A DNA stretch of 14,540 nucleotides from assembly GCA_902827055.1 (NCBI GenBank), contig CADEHD010000011.1, positions 3,923 to 18,462 on the forward strand, written 5' to 3'. The DNA comes from an uncultured Chloroflexota bacterium (GTDB taxonomy: Bacteria > Chloroflexota > Dehalococcoidia > UBA2979). Within the stretch, counting starts at the first letter, position 1, and each line of letters starts with the position of its first letter. Made by a program: the position numbers and the translations under genes. Below, one piece after another: positions 13,679-14,540 of the stretch. The notes beneath the pieces were generated by a model. The model was not told the DNA's origin. It did no database searches and saw only the letters and a list, made by a program, of their open reading frames with translations.

Positions 13679-13767
13679 GGTCCAGCGCAGGTCCAAACGC
13701 GCACCGTGCGCGGTCCAAACGGTCCAGCGCAGGTCCAAATTCAGTCCAGACCGTCCAGACGCAGTCC
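13679..13767 (+). promoter_or_regulatory. Phased direct-repeat array of NGTCC(A) hexamers, copy 2
   Basis: Eight hexamer units are read on the plus strand: GGTCCA at 13679, 13690, 13712, 13721 and 13732, AGTCCA at 13743, CGTCCA at 13752 and AGTCC at 13763. The steps are 11, 22, 9, 11, 11, 9 and 11 bases, so with one empty position near 13701 the array stays in phase with the helix. A 19-base direct repeat (GGTCCAGCGCAGGTCCAAA) occurs at 13679-13697 and 13721-13739. The array occupies the gap between tadA and tadB, ending 36 bases before the tadB start on the minus strand. It shares hexamers and spacing with 1517-1565 and probably binds an oligomeric regulator. Confidence 0.65.
13698..13712. 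repeat. Perfect inverted repeat inside array 2
   Basis: CGCGCAC (13698-13704) and GTGCGCG (13706-13712) are exact reverse complements around a single central base. The element sits where the array would otherwise have a hexamer at about 13701, and its last G is also the first base of the next GGTCCA. It could be a separate operator or the apex of a GC-rich hairpin in the transcript. Confidence 0.45.
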
Positions 13768-13779
13768 GCGCGCCCACGC

Positions 13780-14540
13780 TCAGGTGCTCCTTCCGGGGCC
13801 GGCGTACCCGACGGCGAGCAGCCGGGTCTCGCGGCGCGGCCGGATGCCGGTCCAGCGCAGACGCCCGCCCTCGAGCGCGAACAGCTCGCTCCCGGTGACC
13901 GCGTCGCGCTCGAGGCCGGTGACTTCGTAGATGCTGGAGACCTGGCGGCGACCAGAGACGTCCATGCGCAGGTGCACCACCAGCTGGATCGCCTCCGCGA
14001 TCATTTCGGTGATCGCCTGTGCGGGGAGCGCCTCCTCGGCCATCAGCGCGTAGGTGCGGAGCTTGCTGAGCGCCTCGCGCGGACCGTTGGCGTGGATCGT
14101 GCACATCGAGCCCTCGTGGCCCGAGTTCATGGCGGTGAGCATGTCGAGCGCCTCGGCGCCGCGCACCTCGCCGACGACGATGCGAGTGGGCCGCATGCGC
14201 AGCGCATTCTTGACCAGTGAGCGGATCGAGATGCCCCCCGCCCCCTCGACGCTGGCCGGCCGAGCCTGCAGCGCGACACAGTCGGGCAGCACCGGCTCCA
14301 GCTGGAGCTCCGCCGTCTCCTCGATGGTAACGACGCGCTCGTCCAGCCCGGAGATCGAGGCGCCGAGCGCGTCGAGGCAGGTGGTCTTGCCGCTCCCGGT
14401 GCCGCCGGAGATCAGCATGTTCAACCCCGCGCGCACGGCCGCCTCCAGGAACGCCGCGGCTTCGGGCGTCAGCGCCTCCAGCGCGACCAGGTCGTCAAGC
14501 GTGCGCGCCCGCAGCAGGAACTTGCGGATGGTGACGTGCG
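13780..14540 (-). CDS. tadA: TadA/CpaF-type secretion ATPase (5' end outside window)
   Basis: The frame is open from the window edge to a TGA at 13780-13782, giving 252 complete residues of the C-terminal part. It starts HVTIRKFLLRARTLDDLVAL, the usual TIRKF segment ahead of the nucleotide site. Walker A is ISGGTGSGKTT (Lys at visible residue 51), the Asp box is DERVVTIEETAELQL, Walker B is RIVVGEVRGAE, and the His box is GHEGSMCTIHANG. These are all diagnostic of the CpaF/TadA group of the secretion ATPase superfamily. It powers Flp pilus assembly together with TadB and TadC. An internal GTG at 14436 is not the real start, as homology continues upstream of it. The C-terminal tail (RPRRETRLLAVGYAGPGRST) is poorly conserved. 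Confidence 0.95.
   Translation of the reverse strand, partial: HVTIRKFLLRARTLDDLVALEALTPEAAAFLEAAVRAGLNMLISGGTGSGKTTCLDALGASISGLDERVVTIEETAELQLEPVLPDCVALQARPASVEGAGGISIRSLVKNALRMRPTRIVVGEVRGAEALDMLTAMNSGHEGSMCTIHANGPREALSKLRTYALMAEEALPAQAITEMIAEAIQLVVHLRMDVSGRRQVSSIYEVTGLERDAVTGSELFALEGGRLRWTGIRPRRETRLLAVGYAGPGRST

Noticed and set aside
13679..13767. CRISPR array or plasmid iterons as an explanation of the repeats
   Set aside because: The units are 6 bases with 3-6 base gaps, far shorter than CRISPR repeats and spacers. No cas or rep gene is nearby, and the placement directly ahead of tadB and a secretion gene fits regulation better. Iterons cannot be fully excluded without knowing the replicon.

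Overview
The window is a very GC-rich bacterial segment. Its gene content suggests a Chloroflexota (Thermomicrobia-like) or, less likely, an actinomycete genome: Tad/Flp pilus genes with two TadE-like pseudopilins, a membrane protein combining LysM and BTAD domains, and a VirB6/TrbL-like protein with a long Pro/Ala linker. This taxonomic call is an inference, because no rRNA or tRNA gene is present. Most genes lie on the minus strand. The exception is a two-gene plus-strand unit in the middle, plus a plus-strand gene remnant.

Layout by coordinate. (1) 1-1440, minus: the N-terminus of a single-pass membrane protein, cut by the window edge, sits just downstream of a polytopic VirB6/TrbL-like protein. 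Together they look like part of a type IV secretion or conjugation module. (2) 1441-1909 has no intact gene. It holds a phased array of GTCC-containing hexamers upstream of the VirB6-like gene, and a 31-codon remnant that resembles the C-terminus of an ECF sigma factor. (3) 1910-4287, minus: a tight four-gene operon encoding, in transcription order, a DUF2188 protein, a ubiquitin-like beta-grasp protein, a small E2-like protein, and a fusion of a JAB/JAMM isopeptidase with an E1-like adenylyltransferase. Divergent from it, 4424-5372 on the plus strand encodes an XRE-family repressor and an ImmA/IrrE-type metallopeptidase. Parts of this block are clearly lower in GC than the flanks. (4) 5538-13643, minus: a pilus operon tadB-tadC-flp-tadE-like-tadE-like-tadG-like, followed by a secreted protein with a linker, a secreted PKD-like protein and a 1116-residue membrane protein (LysM x2, degenerate FtsK-like NTPase, winged helix plus BTAD). 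(5) 13644-13779 holds a second, larger copy of the hexamer array. (6) 13780-14540 is the 3' two thirds or so of tadA, cut by the window edge.

How the parts may work together. TadA (ATPase) with TadB and TadC (inner-membrane platform) would assemble Flp pilin and the TadE/TadG-like minor pilins. The LysM/BTAD protein could sense the wall and control transcription. SARP/BTAD regulators are known to bind direct repeats at about 11 bp spacing, and that is the spacing of the hexamer arrays in front of tadB and in front of the VirB6-like gene, so this protein is a natural candidate to bind them.

The most interesting cargo is the ubiquitin-like conjugation operon. It contains every component from Ubl to E1, E2 and deconjugase, but neither the E1 nor the E2 has an obvious cysteine at the canonical catalytic position, and the Ubl does not end in Gly-Gly. 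Placed beside a divergent XRE/ImmA switch, it looks like an inducible defence or stress island.
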